64,000 nt of DNA from Isoetes taiwanensis (Eukaryota; Streptophyta; Lycopodiopsida; Isoetales; Isoetaceae): contig JAJEKV010000056.1 of the NCBI GenBank assembly GCA_021234155.1, positions 8,853,488-8,917,487 of the forward strand. Direction: 5' to 3'. Numbering within the stretch: position 1 is the first letter of the stretch; every line of letters starts with the position of its first letter. This document shows positions 25,690 through 37,639 of the stretch, piece after piece. The position numbers and the translations under genes are program-made. The notes beneath the pieces were generated by a model. The model made no database searches, was not told the DNA's origin, and saw nothing but the letters and a program-made list of their open reading frames with translations.

Positions 25690-27060
25690 CACGGAATCTG
25701 GATAATGGCAGTGCCTTGGTAAGAATATACGCTCTTTGATCCCATTTGTACTAACATAAGTCGAATGCACTTGATTTTTCGACCATATCTACGATGAAAT
25801 GAACTTCCATGTAATGTGTTTTGACCTTTTAGTGCAGAATGGAATTTTTTGACATAGCCGTACAGCTAGTATTATCCGCAATAAATAATTGTTGGTCCTC
25901 TTTGAGCAAACCCAAATTACGCCGCGGTCTTCTTTCCCAAATTAGTTCCTTGTCCCTTGAGAACGGCGAGTTGTACTTCGGCTTGACACTAGATAAGGCA
26001 ATGTTGTTTGCTTTTTGCACTTCAGTATTTGGGGCTCCACCTAATGGGAATAACATATCACGAGTTAGAGCTTTCGTTTATTCTAAAATCTCCTCCCCAA
26101 TGACATCATAAACTGCAATTGTAAGTTGGTTTCATTAAATACTATACCAAAATGCATTGTACCTTTCAAGTATTTGAGAATCCTTTTCTTTGCATTCCGA
26201 TTATCCTTTACCAGCCTTGTTATTGTACCTAAAGAATATGCTTTACCAAGTACAATGTCGAGGTCTAGTACAGTTGGCTACATAGAACAAACAACCAATC
26301 AAACTTAATGTAAGGTATTTTCTCCATTTGTTTTACTTTCGGTTTACGTCTTTGGACTCATATCTGAGAGATTTTGTGACAGGAACCATAGAGGTATAAT
26401 ATATATACAAAATCTTCCATGAAATTTCTTCAACATGTTTGAATATGTGTCCTTGTTGACTCAAAGCCAATATCTTGTGATTTACATCCCTGTAAACATC
26501 TATACCGAAACCTCTTTAATTCTCAAGATCACTCATTTTGAAAGCGTTTCTTCAGATTGCTTTACAATGATTTAGTACTTACGGTTTCCTTTGATATCAT
26601 AATATTGTCATCCAACATATAATAATAATGCACGGGCATCTCCCACATTTTAAACACATGGAATATTACCATCATAATTGAGCTTCTCAAAACCTTGTTC
26701 TAAAGATATCCATCATACATTTATATACCATTCCCTAGAAGGAGATTGTTTTAAGACCATAGAAATTTGCTCTATTCAACTTCAGGATTTTTCCTTTTCC
26801 TCTTCAAATCCGGTCGCGGTCCTTAGAAATAATAAATTTTCCTCCTCTAATTTAGCATTCAAGAATCATGCTATCCACATATGATGGATTTCAAGGTCCT
26901 GAAGCATTAGCAATAGCTAATAACATTCTCAAACTATTTATCTTTACCAATGGTGAGAATGTTTCATCAAAAATCTTCACTTTCTTACGTGGCAAAACCA
27001 CTGTGCAACAAATTACGGCTTTAAATTTCTTTGTATTTTTGTCTACTCCACGGTTTTATT
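25690..27060 (-). pseudogene. Copia reverse transcriptase and RNase H, broken
   Basis: Minus-strand frames give the RT tail with LGELKRF and KSQDIGFES-like words (26,400-26,500), then RILKYLKGTMHFGIVF (26,140-26,200), and the RNase H end AMSKNSILH followed by THYMEVHFIVDMVEKS and AYILTKAL (25,700-25,860). These match the standard Copia order AMAKNPVFH-THIDI-HFIRE-VEKG-ADIFTKAL. Frames are interrupted many times, and the YVDD box is not clean. Confidence 0.8.
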
Positions 27061-27949
27061 GATAGATCCACACTTGCTTACAACTATATTCATCGAGAAG
27101 GAATATCCACTCGTATAGGTGTTTGTTCTTTTGAATGCTCACCGTTCTTCTTCCACATGTAGCACATTTCAGTTCTTTTCCATTTATCTTGAGCTGCCTC
27201 CACATTGCCTCTGTTGTGGAATGTATGCTGTTTTGAAGTATGAAATGCTCCAATCTGATATTAATTTCTCCTACACGAGATCCTAAGCCTTTTACTTTCC
27301 AAGAAGTTCAGTTCTACCATGAGACTCTAAATTATGTTTGGCTATACGCGCCAACATTTGAGCTTGATGCGTTTGGGTTTTTTGAGGTCTATCAATTTAC
27401 CAACCGCCTCTTGGTGTTCAATCTCTTGCTCATCACACGATTCCCACTTCAATAAACAAATAACATTACTTGGAATCATTTGACTCATTACTCGGAGTCA
27501 CTTAAAATCTGCTGCTCAATCATGGAGTTTTTTCTTCTTCCTTGTGTGATTTTGCTTCTTCAATACTATCTTTCCTTTCATTTCACATGGATCTTGATGT
27601 ATTAATCTTGGGAATTTTTCCTATAAAATTCATTTTCATTGAAGACCACATCTCTACTCACTATATTTTTCTTCTAGCATGGTCATATAATCACAGATAC
27701 TTTGAGTTAGAATCATACCCTACCGGATAAGATATGTAACCCCTATCATCCATTTTTTCATATTAGTTCTTGAGGAACATGTACAAAGCATAAAGCTTAT
27801 CCATATGCTTTTAATCTATCATATAAAGAAGGTGACTTACCAGACCAAAACATTTAAGAATTGCACCTTTAATACTTGATGAAGGTAACAAGTTTTGAAT
27901 GTGAGCCATTTGTCTTCATGACTTCATCACGGTAAACGAGAACAATTTC

Positions 27950-28450
27950 AACATGGATCTCACGGCATCAAGCAAGGTCCTATTTTTCCTTTCTGCAGCA
28001 TTTTTGTTGTGGTGAGTATCTACGTATTTGAAATTGCCTCTTGATTTCCTTTAAATTCATGGAGATATATTCACCTCCTAAGGCCTTATGCACTTTTATC
28101 TTCCTTCCAGTTCTATAGCTTCCGGTTTCAGCGGTAAATAACTTCAAGCATCACTAGCTTGGTCTTTTTTTTCAAAATATAACACTTGGTTTTCTGCTGA
28201 AATCATCAATAAAACTCATAAAATGTTATGCCCCTCCAGTAGTAACATTTATAGGACCACATAGAATGCGTGACACCAATTGAAAAATGCCACATACGCT
28301 CTTTTTGTGTGACCTTTTTAAATGGCAATCTTGTTTACTTTTCAAGTTTAAGAAGCCCCTACATAAAACTTTTCTTTTTGTCCTTTGAGATATTAATCCC
28401 TTTTTCCCAAGTCTTTTAATTATTTCAACATTTACATGACATGTCACATT
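27950..28450 (-). pseudogene. Copia integrase core, broken
   Basis: On the minus strand a frame reads LCGPINVTTGGA and then HFMSFIDDFSRKP (28,170-28,270), the first catalytic Asp region of Copia integrase. Further along, at 27,950-28,020, is SPQQKCCRKEK and then CREIHVE, a damaged TPQQNGVAERKNRTLLD block that carries the catalytic Glu. Upstream are Lys/Cys-rich remnants of the zinc-binding N-terminus. Confidence 0.85.
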
Positions 28451-28999
28451 TATACCCATATTTTTCACATCGAATATTCCACAAGATTAATTTCATGAAA
28501 TACTCCATAATAAGTCAAAGGAGATTTTACCAACTCTTTTTGCCAATAAACTTTAATTCACCATTAAAAAGGAAACACTTTGCTTTGGATCTGTTCAAGC
28601 GATTACTTTATATCCCAAATCCACCGGTGACATGGATGTAGGGGTTTCTAACAAGGTTTGGGCACACACAACACATCTTTCAATTTTACAATTTTACCAT
28701 TTAAGTCAAGCAACTTTCCACAAAAAACTCCGGTATGCTTCTATTTTCTTCAAACCTCCATCACCAAGTTACACATGTCTTTCTCCTTCTTTTCCCAATC
28801 CTTAAAAGCATATACAAGTCACACATCACACTTTTACGCTCCTGAATCTATAACAACAAATTGGTTTTGTACTTTCCTTGGAAACACAGAAACCTTGCAA
28901 GTTAAATTCTTGCTTACACCAAGGTGTCATCCTCAGTTCACCTTCACTATTACCTTGCTTTTCTACCACATTGTACTTGAGCCTCCTTGAATTTTTCCC

Positions 29000-29684
29000 A
29001 CCTTACGCACTCCTATAAGTTCCAGGAAGATCTCCCTGAAGCCTCTTCCCTTTTTTGGGGCTTGGGCAATGAAGCAACTACCTTCACAATTGGAAACATC
29101 TACACAAATTCCTTCTCCTATTGTTTGGACATTCACTCTTTAGATGACCATATTGATTGCATACATAACAAAGTCCTACTTTTCCTCTTGAAAAACCACC
29201 TCTTTTAGTCTTTTATATACAAGACCATTGGATTGTCGGCCACTCTGTGTAGCAGGTGGTACGCTCAAATTACATGCGTATCGATGCGATAGCATGCTTG
29301 GAAGTGGCTACATTTACGAGGTAAAAGTTGCCAAATGATTATTATGAGACCTTTGCTCTTGCAAAGCTAGTATTTACGTCTTTGTTCATTCAAGATATTT
29401 CTAAGCTCCCTCCAAGATGCTGCAATAATAGAATCAAATCTCTCCAAAAATGGATCAAATTATCTTTCTCAAAACAACTTCATTTTCATAGCTGTTTTCC
29501 GGCCGTATTTGTGAATAACTTTTTTGTTCATAGTGCTTTATCAAATAATCCACATTTCCTTAGGCTTCATACCTCCCCAAACTTCGGTTTTAAGCGTGCT
29601 CACCTTACACATGATTATGGCACGGGCCTCATAATCTTAACTTCATCTCCTGCTCGAGCTTCAAGGAGAAGTTGCCCGCAGTAG
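29000..29684 (-). pseudogene. Copia Gag region with CCHC knuckle
   Basis: The minus strand at 29,140-29,205 reads GLCYVCNQYGHLKSEC, a complete CX2CX4HX4C zinc knuckle of the kind that packages element RNA. It is preceded by a basic GGFSRGK segment. The rest of Gag, to about 29,684, is hard to read because of stops. Confidence 0.75.
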
Positions 29685-29931
29685 ACACACCTTCACTGAA
29701 GTTCCACTGAATTAGATCATTTACTACTGCTTGAGGGACTTGAACTACAGGCAGTTTCGCATTTTACATTACTTGGCCTACCATCAAACAAATACCACAA
29801 ATTTTTCAAACTCAATACGCCCTCTAATACTCTCCTTCAAATTTGAAAGCCTCCATCTCCATAAATACTTCAATTGCATTTAATAAGTTACTTTTTCAGT
29901 CTGTTGTCCTTATTGACTAGAACTTTGGATA

Positions 29932-29943
29932 CTCACGATACCA
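29932..29943 (-). other. Primer-binding site, initiator Met tRNA type
   Basis: Immediately inside the 5' LTR the minus strand reads TGGTATCGTGAG. Plant Copia elements primed by the initiator Met tRNA have TGGTATCAGAGC, so the first seven bases match. Confidence 0.7.
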
Positions 29944-29944
29944 A

Positions 29945-30653
29945 TGTTGGATTTCTAATATGTATGTGCTAACTCCAAATCTTGTGCTCAAAGCTTAATG
30001 TATTCACCAAAATGCAAAACATCTTTAAGTCTATCAATGGTTTATGCAAGAATAACCTTCATAAAAATTCCCACTTGTATTTCAAATCCAAACTCTTCAA
30101 TAATACAAGTAATAAGTATCTCAACAACTATGGTTCTTAACTAGTCATTAAACCATTGAAGAAAATCACTTTGTAGCTTCGGGTATTGACCAAATCCACA
30201 GCCGAAAGCTTAGTTGTGGGAGTTCACGAGGCCTATCGCAAGAAGATGAATTAGGATTCTTATATATCTTTACCTTGGATTTGGTCGCATGCTTTATTTT
30301 CTAAAAAGCGTAATCCGTGGTTACATGGAATGGATAAGCTTGCATAGATCTTCATGTATCCTACGGTCGAGTTGAAAATTTTGGCATCCAGGCAATTATC
30401 CTGAGGCTAACTTCAAAATAATGCACCTCGACCATTGAACTACAATTTTTTCTTTTTTTTTTACAAAATACCCTTGCAACAATGTCTCCATGTTTGCCAC
30501 TAATTTCACCCTAAATATTTGTTTGGCCCCGGATCCTTACAACTCTGAGTAAATTGATCGTCCCTAATCCCGATACTTTATTCAGCGTTTTATCCGGTTC
30601 ACCTTAAGGTTTTAATCATACTTGACCCAAAATATCACATGATTCCTAATTCC
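29945..30653 (-). repeat. 5' LTR of the minus-strand Copia
   Basis: Pair of 24,920-25,635. Begins at the right side with the minus-strand word GGAATTAGGAATC and ends CCAACA next to the primer-binding site. It would hold the element promoter, but I could not pick out a convincing TATA box. Confidence 0.9.
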
Positions 30654-30659
30654 GTGAGG

Positions 30660-31540
30660 TGACCCAAAAGTGGGTCAATTGTGACAAAAGCTAACATTTT
30701 TGGAATTATAAAATATTAGAATATAAACGCTTATTCCAAGGCTATCTAGCAATTTATCTCATGTCAATCTACCATGTAAGTGCAAATATGGGTGAATCGA
30801 AGTTGTTATGAGCAACGTCTCTCCTTTCACGATCACGGGGCCATTTGCATGAGGATTCTGAGAGTGGGTCAAACTTGGCCAATTTTAGCATTTTGATGAA
30901 TTTCAACTTGCTGACAATATAAATTTAACTCATTCTAGGCATCAACAATTGTTTCCATCACCGTGATCAAATTTTTTGCAAGAAATAAGCCGACTGGAGT
31001 TACTCGCTTGAAGCAGCTGCGTTCGACATAGGGGCCCATTTACTGGGGTGATCAGAAGCGAGGTCAACTTTGACCTAAAGTCAATTACAAAGAAAAATTT
31101 AAACATAATATTGGCCCCAAAGTTTTGTCCTTCTGATTAGATGGGGGCCAAATGAAGCTTCTTACAGAGCCTTAGCATTGTGACCCTCTTAGCGCCATAG
31201 CACGCAAGTTTCCCCTCTCGAGGATTGCATGAGCTTTCGACCTCGATTGCCTCTTGCGAGGGGACCCGGACCATTAGGGGTGTGACGATGGCGATCTGAA
31301 ACTCTGCATAGCAATCTCGGGAGAACCTTTGAAGATCATGCTTGTAACTTTGGTCGGGGAGATTAGTGCACTGTTGGGAAGTGCCTAATCTCCCAAAAAA
31401 CTTGGCAGCCTTAATTGGGTCCATGGTGGACCCCTCTGCCGGGCACCGGGCGAGGTGGAGGGGCTTGGTTGGTTCTTGGGCCTGCGCCCTTGTGTACTTT
31501 TATGCGTTATACTTGCAATACCTCAACGTTGTACCTCTTC
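30660..31540. other. Non-coding stretch between the two Copia elements
   Basis: Several short words around gtcaa recur, for example gtgggtcaa and aggtcaactttgacct, giving local palindromes. No coding frame of note. The minus frame 31,137-31,424 is unrecognised. Confidence 0.3.
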
Positions 31541-31552
31541 CACCTCCTTAAG

Positions 31553-31735
31553 AATCCTCTAAGTCTAGTGGTAACGCACTAAGGTCTAGCAACTATAGGT
31601 CGAGTTGGGAAGCGCGGGCTCGCACTTTGAGCTGTTGGTGTGAAACCCACGGGCGCCAATGTAAAAGTGGTTTGTGAGGGGCCCAACCAAGCTTAATGTG
31701 GTGTGGTGTGTTGGATCTTTTGCCTGAGTAAGTGA
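31553..31735 (+). repeat. Possible tRNA-derived SINE-like segment
   Basis: The words tctagtggtaacgcact and, about 40-50 bases on, gcgggctcgcactt resemble the A and B boxes of RNA polymerase III promoters, though both are imperfect. The tail gctgttggtgtgaaaccc is not tRNA-like. No poly-A tail or flanking duplication was seen, and no second copy exists in the window, so this is tentative. Confidence 0.25.
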
Positions 31736-31742
31736 AATTTAT

Positions 31743-32328
31743 TGTGGATTTATCATGTAATAATTGTAAAAGTGATATTCCTAATCTATGAGAAGCGTGC
31801 TTTGATGAATTAAAATTAATCCTTGATGATCTATGAGAAGCGTGTGATAGATCAACCTAAGGTATTATGAAAAATATGTCAAAAAAGTAAAGTGGCTGAG
31901 GCGGGGTACTACTTGTGGGCGTTGCTAGGCTTTCATGAGAGCTTCATTGATACCCACGGGTTTTGGGTTGGTGGTCAAAAGCGGTCAAGGGCAGTCAATG
32001 GCAATTTGGAAAATAAGGAGACGGCGAGGGGCATCCTATGTTAGGCAAGTTGGAAAACCTTCTATATATATATATAGAGACATGCGTTTTGACAAGTGGT
32101 GATATCAGTTGATAAGAAAAGATATATATATATGAATGAGAGGAAAAGAAGCACAAGGCGGTAATGCGGAAACGAGGAGTTGTATTCGTTAAGGTTGTTA
32201 TTGGATGAGTGACCATATTTTGACTCCATGAACCTAAGCTTTTACAAGCCTTGTTTATAAGAGTTGTCACAGCAAATTTGGTGAATTAAGTTATTTGTTA
32301 TCGCGACATTTACTGGAACAATTTCTAC
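31743..32328 (+). repeat. 5' LTR of the plus-strand Copia
   Basis: Matches 38,956-39,516 in many blocks, such as taataattgtaaaa, ccttgatgatctatgagaag, ggttttgggttgg, ttggaaaaccttct and ccttgtttataa. It starts TGTGG and ends next to the primer-binding site; the exact last base is uncertain. An AT microsatellite lies at 32,062-32,076. Confidence 0.85.
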
Positions 32329-32330
32329 GG

Positions 32331-32340
32331 TGGTATGAGC
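32331..32340 (+). other. Primer-binding site remnant
   Basis: The sequence tggtatgagc follows the 5' LTR. Compared with TGGTATCAGAGC for initiator Met tRNA, it lacks two bases but keeps the rest. Confidence 0.6.
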
Positions 32341-32386
32341 TAAGGTGATTGAGGATGTCAACGATTAGATTGCCAATTTGCTAGCA

Positions 32387-33270
32387 AGCCCCATTGGGAG
32401 TGTTTAAAGGTGACGGTTTTCAAATTTGGAAAGAAGGAATTGAATCTGTTTTAAAGTTTGAGAATCTTTGGGGCTTAATTGATGGCAGTACATTTGCATG
32501 GCTATATACGCATCTCTGCCAAGATCAGTACTTGTAGGTGTTAATCCGAGGTGGTCCCCTTTGTGAGTGCAAGTGCAAGTTCGGTGTGGTGCAAGAAGCT
32601 CCGGTGGTGGATCGTTGTTGGTAGGAGGTAGCTCTATGATTCAAGCTGATGCCACTAAAATAATGGAGGCTCTCAGTATTATTATGAGCAAAGGTAGGAG
32701 CGCTTTGAAATTAAAATTGAGGTAAACTGACCAAAGGAGATGTGGGAATATATGATTAACATTTTGAAGTAAAGTTCATCTCGGATAGATGTTTTAGAAA
32801 AACAACTTAGAACTTAAGTTGTTTGAAAAATTTAATATAGCGAGAGTTTATGGAAGAAATTGAAGTCCATAGTGAGACTTAGAAAAGTCACGGGATCTAT
32901 TGTGAATGATCAAAATCAAATTACGTACTTGTAAAGTCGATCTCATAATTCTCATTAGCTACACTAATTAGGAATGTGGCTACTAGCAAAGAGCATCTTT
33001 GTAAAATGATTCAAGCGAGTTTGAACAAACTTTCGAAGGGTTTTGATGATGAAGAGCAATCATCAGTACTATCTGATGGGAGGATTTAAAAGGGTGGGAA
33101 GTACTTGAAGAAATGATGGAAAATAAAAACTAGGGCCATGTTTTAAATGCTTAACAGGTATGGTCATTTAAAAAGCAAATTAATACTTTTAAAAGGCAAG
33201 GTGTTCAAGTGTTTACTAGCTGTGATGAGTAGGGACATTTGGCCGAGAATGTCCAAGTCCTAAATCTTCA
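32387..33270 (+). pseudogene. Copia Gag with two zinc-knuckle remnants
   Basis: The start is clear: ASPIGVFKGDGFQIWKEG, followed by LKFENLWGLIDG, the usual N-terminal Gag fold of plant Copia. Downstream, at about 33,135-33,175, CFKCLTGMVI is a damaged CCHC knuckle, and at about 33,212-33,255 SCDE-GHLAEN is a second one. Stops interrupt the segment between them. Confidence 0.75.
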
Positions 33271-33815
33271 TCTGGAGAGGGAGAGGTGGTGCGGGCTGGG
33301 CTGAGGGAGAGGGAGGTTTCAGCCAAGTATGAATCTGGTTAAAGGGAAAGTATTGAAAGAAGCTAGCGATTGGAGATGAAATTTTTGAGGGTAAAGATGT
33401 AATCATGTCTCAAAATAATGTTCTTACTTCAAAATCCTTGCATGACAATTTTTTTGTGTGATAAGATTGAGGAGAGAAAAAAGTGTAGTCTTCAAGCCAA
33501 ATGCGCCCCGAGTTGTGTAAAGAAAGTTGGGCATACGGTTGGGAGATGGTGGAGTCACACGGCCAGTTAAGGATAAGTGTTTTAGAAATCTTTGATTTAC
33601 AAAGGGAAACTTTGTTAAACTTCGAGAGATGTGTTGTGTGTTCCTAAATTTGATTTCGGTAAAATAACTTGTTGATCTTGAATTTGAGTTGTATTTGAAA
33701 AGCTGAATGTACTATTTTTCATGATAGTGAAATCAAGTTTGTTGGCGGAAAATTGTTGGCGGGTAGCTTGTTTTTGGTTTCACTACGGTCTTGTTCCATG
33801 TCTAAATTCCATTGA

Positions 33816-34160
33816 ATGTACATCCAAAACCAAGAGTTTTGGCACACTAGACTTGGACATACAAATTTCAAGAACCTTGATGCTCACGCAAGGGTTGTCT
33901 GGCATTCAAATAAGAGGAAGAGAAGGTTTGTGCTAGTACGTATGCTTGGGCTTGAACTAGACAAATCTTTTGAAGTCAAAAACCACAGGTCAAAAAATTT
34001 TGGAGTTAATTCTGCGAATTTGTGTGGCCTACTAAATATATTAACTAGTCTATCGTTAAGTATTTTATGACTTTCATTGTGATTTGTTAGAAAGGGGAAA
34101 TAGTACTATTTATTGAAATCAAAAGATCAAACTCTAGATGCTCTTAAAATTTTGTTCTTT
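33816..34160 (+). pseudogene. Copia GAG-pre-integrase and integrase remnants
   Basis: A forward frame reads EFWHTRLGHTNFKNLDAHAR, the HHCC zinc-binding start of Copia integrase, with family words WHRRLGH-NF. About 200 bases later CGL...SLSIL replaces the usual DLCGP. Around 34,090-34,140 the words RKG-IVLFIEIKRSNSRCS in shifted frames correspond to the SRKGWVYLLKSK part. Most of the integrase core after 34,160 is not readable. Confidence 0.7.
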
Positions 34161-35164
34161 GAAGTAGAGTTGGGCAAAAGATCAAATGTATGGGGTCAGC
34201 GGAGGTAGTGAATATATACATCCGGATGAATTTAAATAGTTTTGTTAAATAAAGGTATTTAAAGAGACAACACATGGGGTATTCTCCGCAGCCGGGGAAT
34301 GGGTAGAGAAAGAAAAATAGAACTTTATTAAATACGGTCGGATCTATGTTGAAGTATTAGGATTGCCAAATTTTTTTATGGGATGAGGCACTAAAAGCTA
34401 CTTGGGTTTATTCAAGCTTGAGGTGCCTTCAGTGAGAGCATAAAAGGAGCCATACCTGAAATACTTGTAGTGGAGTAAAGGCACCATCTTTTGACAAATT
34501 TAGAACTTATAGTTGTTGGCTTTTGCACGAGGTTCAGGAAAATTGGAAAAGCGATGATGATCTTATATACGCTGTCTGGTAGGTTATGATGAAAATTCAA
34601 AAAGGGATATAGATTATACAATCCAACTCAGAAATCAGCATCATTATGAGAGATGTGAAGGTATTTACGTACGAGTTTTCTGAGAACTATTCCAAAAGTA
34701 AATGTGAGATGGCAAGAAGCTATGAATAATCAGGGAAACTAATAGTATACATGAAGAGTCAAGTAAACATGAAGGAAAGAAACCCAGTGTAAATGGTGGG
34801 ACTAAGGTTAGACTTTGCAAGTGATGATGATGATGAGGTAGAACAAGCCGAGAAAGAACACTTGCAAATGAGGAAGTGAAAAATCTGCGAGGAAGATACT
34901 CAACATATACATGAAGAAATAGTGGAAAAACCAAAAAGGAAAAAGAAGAAGCTGAAGCTTACGGATATACAGGGATGAAAATAAGGATCTTGCATTATTT
35001 GGAAGGGATCTTATGGCGAGAAGTAAAGATTATTTGGAGAAATTGAGGGGAAATAAACGGTATTTGATATTCTAGTGCTAGAAAATGAAGAGGCTCAAAA
35101 AGTTTACAAGTAGAGGCCATAGGAGTGGAAAAAACAAGATGGCCGGAGGAAGCTATGGAGAGAT

Positions 35165-35386
35165 GAGATGAACTCATTTCATGGGAACTAATACCTATGT
35201 ACTTGTGGACCCAGGTCACAGAAGTAAAATATTTGTAGGAAACAAATGGATATCTGAGAATTAAACTTTGGAAATTAAATCGGAGAAATACAAAGCTGAC
35301 TAGACTGGATTTGCTCAAGGATTCTACCGCTCAAAAGCAAAGGTCAAGACTTTTGATGAAACATTTTCTCCATTAGTAAAGATTAA
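35165..35386 (+). pseudogene. Copia reverse transcriptase, first part
   Basis: Forward frames contain TYVLVDPGHRSKIFVGNKWI, matching the NTWELV-P-GKKAIGNKWVFK block, and then VKTFDETFSPLVKIN. The frame is cut at 35,386 by the nested element. Confidence 0.75.
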
Positions 35387-37614
35387 CACTAGGATTTGTC
35401 GGGGACCATTTTAAGTCCGGGCCGAAATAATTTTCCTTGCCACTTAAGCACGTACTTATCTCATAAGATAAATTTTAATTTTAAAATATCCACCACTATT
35501 TGAGTCTTATGATTTCTTGCAAATATGAGGAATTTCATGACCATTGGATACACCTTTACCATTGGTATGATTGTTTCAAACTTTGAAGAATTTGGCGTTT
35601 TCTGACACTCTAGAAGCTGCATTCTTCAATTTTCTAGCATAAAAGTAATCTAAACCTTGCTAAATATGGGGAGTAATTGATGTATTATGATAAAACATAT
35701 CAATTTGCATGTTTCTATGTTTGCCACTATCATTTGATTTTAATTGAAATTCGTAAACCCTATTTTTGCTTAAAAATCTTTTGCATGAGGTTCCAAGAAT
35801 TATTTCTCTCTTATTATTACAAATTTTGACTTAATTCTTTGTGACAATGAGTCCTTAACTAGGTAACCTATAGTCCAAAAGATTTTTTTATGTTGTTAAC
35901 TAAAGGAAATTGTTATGCTGAGAATTCAAAATAAAAATATGGGTTAAAATTCTTTTGCAATAAATCCCATCCCATAAGAATCTCATAAGGATAGTAAAAT
36001 GATGCATTCTAATCAACTCTATGTAGGAATTTAAGCACATCAACATAAATATAGTGTAACTAGGGTATAACCATGCATTATCTGAATCTAGCGAGCTCTA
36101 ATATAATAGGATGAACACAAAGAAAGGTTCCAAAGTGCATTGATCATACCTTTATAGGTCTAAAAACTCAACAATAATGTAGGTAGTGATAGTTATTGAT
36201 GAATGAGGGACGAAAATATCACGAAGTTTAGCCATGACTATAAATAAATAGATCGAAGACTTTCGTTTTGTTTTTCTAGTTCATCTCAAAATTAACTTAT
36301 TTCACTATAATTCTTCCACTTAAGCCTTTGAAGTAGGCAATGTATGATAAGGGATATTGGGGTCTTGTTGTGGTCTTATTAGGAAAAATGAAGAAACACT
36401 TACTTTCCAATATTACACTCTAAAGAAGTTTAGACAGTAATGTGCATTTTTGCTTAAAATATTTGTAGTCTAGAGTAGGACCATAGTAGATGTAGATCAA
36501 CTTTTTATGATAGGCTATAAGTTTTGTAGAATTTGAACCTTTGTTGGCAATATATATCTCAAATTTCATGTTAGGATAATATATTATATACAAGATTTGA
36601 ATATAAATAAGCGCTGGACTTATGTATAGGTCGAGGTTAAACCAAGCTGGATTGAGAAAATTTCTCTATTTATTTGCATTGGCTCTATTCATTTGTTCCT
36701 ACAATGATATTATGATTTCTTGTCGTCACATAAGATAATCTTTGAGAGGTGTAAGTGGACTTTTCTCCTTACATTCAAAGTAGCCCTTAACTACTTAATT
36801 TTTGTGCTCGATATCACCTCCTAATCAACTAATGTTATCATGTATAATGTATTATAAACTATATTCCTAAGAATTGATTAGGAATGATGATGTTGCTAAC
36901 TTTTAAATGAGAGGTCATGTGGACCAATAATTGGCACTTCCGGCATAGCGGTCTATCTTGGTCTTTATTTTAGGCATATCTTTTCATATTTTCCTTGGTT
37001 CATCTTGCATTGCTATCTTAACTTTGGGGAGCTTTGAAATACTTAAAAGTGTTATTATAAGTTAAAATTTGAGAGCTTCAAATTACGATCCAACGAAACA
37101 ATTTTTTATGCATGGTTTAATTAGTCAAGGTAAGCATATACCAAATTTGAGTAAAAATCATTTTCATGCAAAAGTTATAGAATTTTAGGTAGGCAATATA
37201 CAGAAGAACCATTATTGAATTGGAAGGCAGTATTTTGACAATCATGTTTGGTAGCTATATCTTCCTTTCTAGACTTGGATTGGAACAAGATTTTTTTGTG
37301 TATTAATCCTTATCTCGTATAGAAAAATACCATTATAATGAAAAAAATCAAAAAAAATCCTTTTTATTGGGAACAGGTTTGCAGTATGTAAACATGAAAT
37401 GGCCCGGACTTGACTATGATTCACCCTAAACATGAAAAAGCAATTTTGGGGGTATATACATTTTTAACACCCTATTTTTTTTCACGTGCAACATGGCGCC
37501 ATATATTAACATGTAGAAAGGGTTTAACCAGATTTTATGTCATTGATTTTTATATGAATTTTAAGCGAGCGTACAAATGAACCATTTTATGGTCCATCAA
37601 GGACAACTCTAGTG
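35387..37614. mobile_element. TIR element nested in Copia, CACTA-like ends
   Basis: The left end reads cactaggatttgtcgg and the right end ggacaactctagtg, whose complement is cactagagttgtcc. With the flanking ttaa on both sides this gives a perfect inverted pair ttaacactag...ctagtgttaa. A second block, accat, is inverted just inside each end. Copia reverse transcriptase coding continues on both sides (KIN before, then THMDVITTFL after), which shows a clean insertion. No transposase frame was seen inside, so it is probably non-autonomous. CACTA elements usually make a 3-bp target duplication; here the visible flank is the 4-bp palindrome ttaa, so the class is not settled. Confidence 0.65.
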
Positions 37615-37639
37615 TTAAATAGAATCTTGCAGAATGTTG

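Larger units (their letters stand above)
24920..30653 (-). mobile_element. Ty1/Copia retrotransposon, nearly full length, decayed
   Basis: Two direct LTRs of about 710 bp bracket an internal region read on the minus strand. In element order it has a primer-binding site, Gag with one CCHC knuckle, integrase, reverse transcriptase, RNase H and a purine-rich tract. The integrase-before-RT order defines Copia. All domains carry stops and frameshifts, so it cannot move by itself. The sequences beside the LTRs are tgagtg on the left and tgaggtg on the right, a possible but imperfect target-site duplication. Confidence 0.9.

Noticed and set aside
35387-37614. Solo LTR or piggyBac element as explanation of the nested insert
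   Set aside because: TGTC...GACA could suggest LTR ends, but the inverted similarity extends outward to cactag/ctagtg and ttaa. A ttaa flank alone is not enough for piggyBac, whose ends read CCY-rich.
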